DNA of 23,102 bases, taken from positions 1 to 23,102 of the forward strand of contig DATDVK010000008.1 in assembly GCA_035290085.1 (NCBI GenBank), written 5' to 3'. This document shows, one piece after another, positions 21,764 to 23,102 of this stretch; the first letter of the stretch is position 1; each line of letters starts with the position of its first letter. The notes under the pieces were generated by a model. That model ran no database searches, was not told the DNA's origin, and saw only the letters and a program-made list of their open reading frames with translations. The translations under genes were made by a program, and so were the position numbers. The DNA comes from GWB1-54-5 sp035290085 (GTDB taxonomy: Bacteria; Patescibacteriota; Gracilibacteria; Peribacterales; Peribacteraceae).

Positions 21764-22456
21764 TTACGCATCCCATTCCGTAACCACTCTCCCTCCGACT
21801 GAAAATTGCACATCCGAGACGGAGGGAAACTGCCGCAGAGTTTGTACTATGGGGCTCTTCACCGATTGCTGCAGGCAAGCTGCGCTGTTGAGATAGACCA
21901 TCGCCTGCTCGGTGAATGCAACTGTGGCGATTCCATTGCTGATACTAACACCTTCGTAATAGCTGGTGAGGGGGGCGATGTCTGCTCCAAGGGATCCTGT
22001 ATCATTGCTGAAACTGTCAGTTACACCCATTGTTTCCTCATCAGGAGTCACTCCGGCTAGCAGTTCCCGGAGAGCAGCGTCTGCAATTGCGGTTGTCTGG
22101 GGAACCATCCTTTGCACGGCTTTGGTAGCACTACAATCTCTTTCTATCGCGACGTCACGGTCAGTGAAAAACAGAGTTATTTCCATCAGATTCTCTCCAG
22201 ATTGCGCAGCGTATTCCGGGTCGACTGTATGTAACACACGGTCAATAATTACAGCAAGTTCGGCACGGGAAACCTCTCGGTGCGGTTGGAAAGTGCCATC
22301 CTGGTATCCATTCACAATTCCGTGCTCTTGCAGCCTGCTGACTGCCGGTCCATACCAATCATCCGGGTTCACATCACGAAAGAGAGTGATGGCTGCTTGC
22401 ATGCCCATAGGGACTAGGGCCAGGCCGACAACAATTCCGGCAAGAAATTTTTTCAC
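21764..22456 (-). CDS. Exported SLH-domain protein with C-terminal GerMN domain
   Basis: From the GTG at 22456 the protein has 231 residues. Residues 1-21 form a signal peptide (K-K-F-L-A-G then V-V-G-L-A-L ... M-Q-A-A). One SLH repeat (about 26-74) shows F-R-D-V-N-P-D-D-W-Y and G-I-V-N-G-Y-Q-D-G-T-F-Q-P. A GerMN domain (about 91-228) follows, with I-T-L-F-F-T-D, A-L-R-E-L-L-A-G, S-I-S-N-G-I-A-T-V-A-F and L-R-Q-F-P-S-V. GerMN domains occur in GerM, LpqB and other exported proteins; their role is unclear. The GTG is preferred over the ATG at 22516 because a strong promoter lies between them and the signal peptide starts at the GTG. The upstream gene overlaps that promoter. Confidence 0.88.
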   Translation of the reverse strand: MKKFLAGIVVGLALVPMGMQAAITLFRDVNPDDWYGPAVSRLQEHGIVNGYQDGTFQPHREVSRAELAVIIDRVLHTVDPEYAAQSGENLMEITLFFTDRDVAIERDCSATKAVQRMVPQTTAIADAALRELLAGVTPDEETMGVTDSFSNDTGSLGADIAPLTSYYEGVSISNGIATVAFTEQAMVYLNSAACLQQSVKSPIVQTLRQFPSVSDVQFSVGGRVVTEWDA

Positions 22457-22462
22457 GGAAGC

Positions 22463-22491
22463 AGTATAGGGGAAGGGGTGTCTATTGTCAG
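22463..22491 (-). promoter_or_regulatory. Promoter of the SLH-GerMN gene
   Basis: On the minus strand CTGACA (22491-22486, 5 of 6) and TATACT (22468-22463) are exactly 17 nt apart. The GTG start is 6 nt past the -10 box, so transcription should start at the first base of the codon. This decides the start of the gene. Confidence 0.7.
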
Positions 22492-22934
22492 GGTGATGTA
22501 ACCTCTCCATTTCCATTCTTTCCTCCGGGGGGAGATGTGTGAGTTCGGTTGGCTTGCAACATTCTTTTCTTTTTGGACCAGCCGACGAGAAACATCATTC
22601 CTATGAAGAAAGCGACTCCAGAAATCTGCGCAGCCCATGCAACGTAGTACCATTCAAAACCAGTTCGTATAGCAGTGATCGAAACCAGTGCAATATAGAA
22701 AATTCCTGCGAGGATGAAAGCCACCCCTCCAACAATTTCGTATTTCCAGGAAAATATGAGGATGATCAGCAGGATCAATACGGGAATATTGTGCATGAAC
22801 AATGCCACTGCTGTTTGCCAGAAATTGAGTCCCGTTGAGAAAACATCCAACGACATCAATGTGAGGAATAATAAGAAGAGAATGGAGAGTATCCTTGGTG
22901 CCCAATAGATGAATGTGCTGGTCTTTTTTCCCAT
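22488..22934 (-). CDS. Four-helix membrane protein of unknown function
   Basis: These 148 residues contain four hydrophobic helices (about 11-31, 40-62, 68-90, 98-120) and a basic, Gly/Pro/Asn-rich tail. The opening Y-W-A-P-R-I-L-S-I-L-F and the W-K-Y-E-I-V-G-G segment between helices two and three resemble a widespread family of small conserved hypothetical membrane proteins (I believe the DUF7670 type). No function is known to me. The gene ends 31 bp before the SLH-GerMN start and runs over that gene's -35 box. Its own -10 box TATACT at 22956-22951 is 16 nt before the ATG; no clear -35 is seen. Confidence 0.78.
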   Translation of the reverse strand: MGKKTSTFIYWAPRILSILFLLFLTLMSLDVFSTGLNFWQTAVALFMHNIPVLILLIILIFSWKYEIVGGVAFILAGIFYIALVSITAIRTGFEWYYVAWAAQISGVAFFIGMMFLVGWSKKKRMLQANRTHTSPPGGKNGNGEVTSP

Positions 22935-22950
22935 AGACGAAGGTGGAGGA

Positions 22951-22956
22951 AGTATA
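22951..22956 (-). promoter_or_regulatory. -10 box of the four-helix membrane protein gene
   Basis: Minus-strand TATACT (5 of 6) lies 16 nt before the ATG at 22934. No good -35 box is found at 16-18 nt spacing. The rest of the last 150 bp has no gene I can support. Confidence 0.35.
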
Positions 22957-23065
22957 ACACATAACGTGGCGGCTGATCCGAAGTTGACAGCGAGCAGGCT
23001 GCGGAGCAGGTAATGCGAGCTGGCAATTTCGGATAGCCAGTGTTGGACGACGTGCCCGTCCGTAG

Positions 23066-23093
23066 CCCCGCGTATGCGGGGCGAAGGTGGGTG
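23066..23093. repeat. REP-like hairpin, second copy of the ychF-upstream repeat
   Basis: CCCCGC (23066-23071) and GCGGGG (23076-23081) enclose GTAT, followed by CGAAGGTGGGTG. This matches 3127-3154 at 27 of 28 bases; the only change is in the hairpin loop. The left outer arm (CCCACC in the first copy) is not conserved here, and the window ends 9 bp further on. Confidence 0.7.
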
Positions 23094-23102
23094 TCACGAG
23101 TA

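Noticed and set aside
22654..23097. Minus-strand open frame of 147 codons beginning in the terminal repeat
   Set aside because: It starts inside the REP-like hairpin and runs out of frame through the four-helix membrane protein gene; it only reflects the repeat's open frame.

Overview
This window looks like chromosome from a Candidate Phyla Radiation bacterium with S-layer-type surface proteins, most plausibly of the Peregrinibacteria/Peribacteria type. That placement is inference, from these features: a class II (B12-dependent) ribonucleotide reductase tail, an RNHCP protein, an archaeal/eukaryotic-type single-chain glycyl-tRNA synthetase, a short GyrB, a very short S2, an orphan TraG/VirD4-like ATPase, and several SLH-domain exported proteins. 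TGA is a normal stop (for example right after the conserved Gly-Cys-Ser end of NrdJ), so this is not the recoded Gracilibacteria/SR1 code. Most of the sequence is moderately GC-rich; one gene (the radical SAM gene at 20011-21510) is strikingly AT-rich.

Layout. 1-1926: nrdJ 3' end with a good terminator, a small charged hypothetical, and a two-gene minus-strand operon (hypothetical + RNHCP). 1976-4730: ychF and a GT-C-like membrane protein on the minus strand, with a palindromic repeat and a vestigial second ychF start between them. 4876-6111: an exported protein with three SLH repeats and a C-terminal sortase domain. 6196-9891: the TraG/VirD4-like ATPase and two stand-alone receiver-domain proteins. 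9968-11442: tsf and rpsB, in the order rpsB-tsf. 11768-17534: a small hypothetical, glyS, the intramembrane protease PrsW, an SLH-like/PDZ/S41 C-terminal processing protease, and rpsU. 17795-19828: gyrB. 20011-21510: the AT-rich radical SAM gene between two copies of the gyrB 3' end. 21764-22934: an SLH-GerMN protein and a four-helix membrane protein.

How the genes work together: the housekeeping part is DNA precursor synthesis, supercoiling and translation (nrdJ, gyrB, rpsB, tsf, rpsU, glyS, ychF). The other theme is the cell envelope: SLH-anchored sortase, SLH-like processing protease next to PrsW, SLH-GerMN, a probable glycosyltransferase, and small membrane proteins.

The most unusual content is not a gene. 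(1) Both ychF (5' end) and gyrB (3' end) have a second copy of their terminus, 7 and 10 codons long, separated from the functional terminus by a REP-like palindrome and differing only at synonymous positions (plus the ATG/GTG start). (2) An 86-bp piece spanning the gyrB 3' end and its flank recurs at 87% identity on the other side of the AT-rich radical SAM gene, which looks like an integration footprint. (3) A 98-bp palindromic element occurs in two inverted copies (94/98 identical) plus a diverged third, always between convergent gene ends. (4) Recognisable -10 boxes lie only 6-11 nt from many start codons and Shine-Dalgarno sequences are nearly absent, pointing to widespread leaderless transcription.
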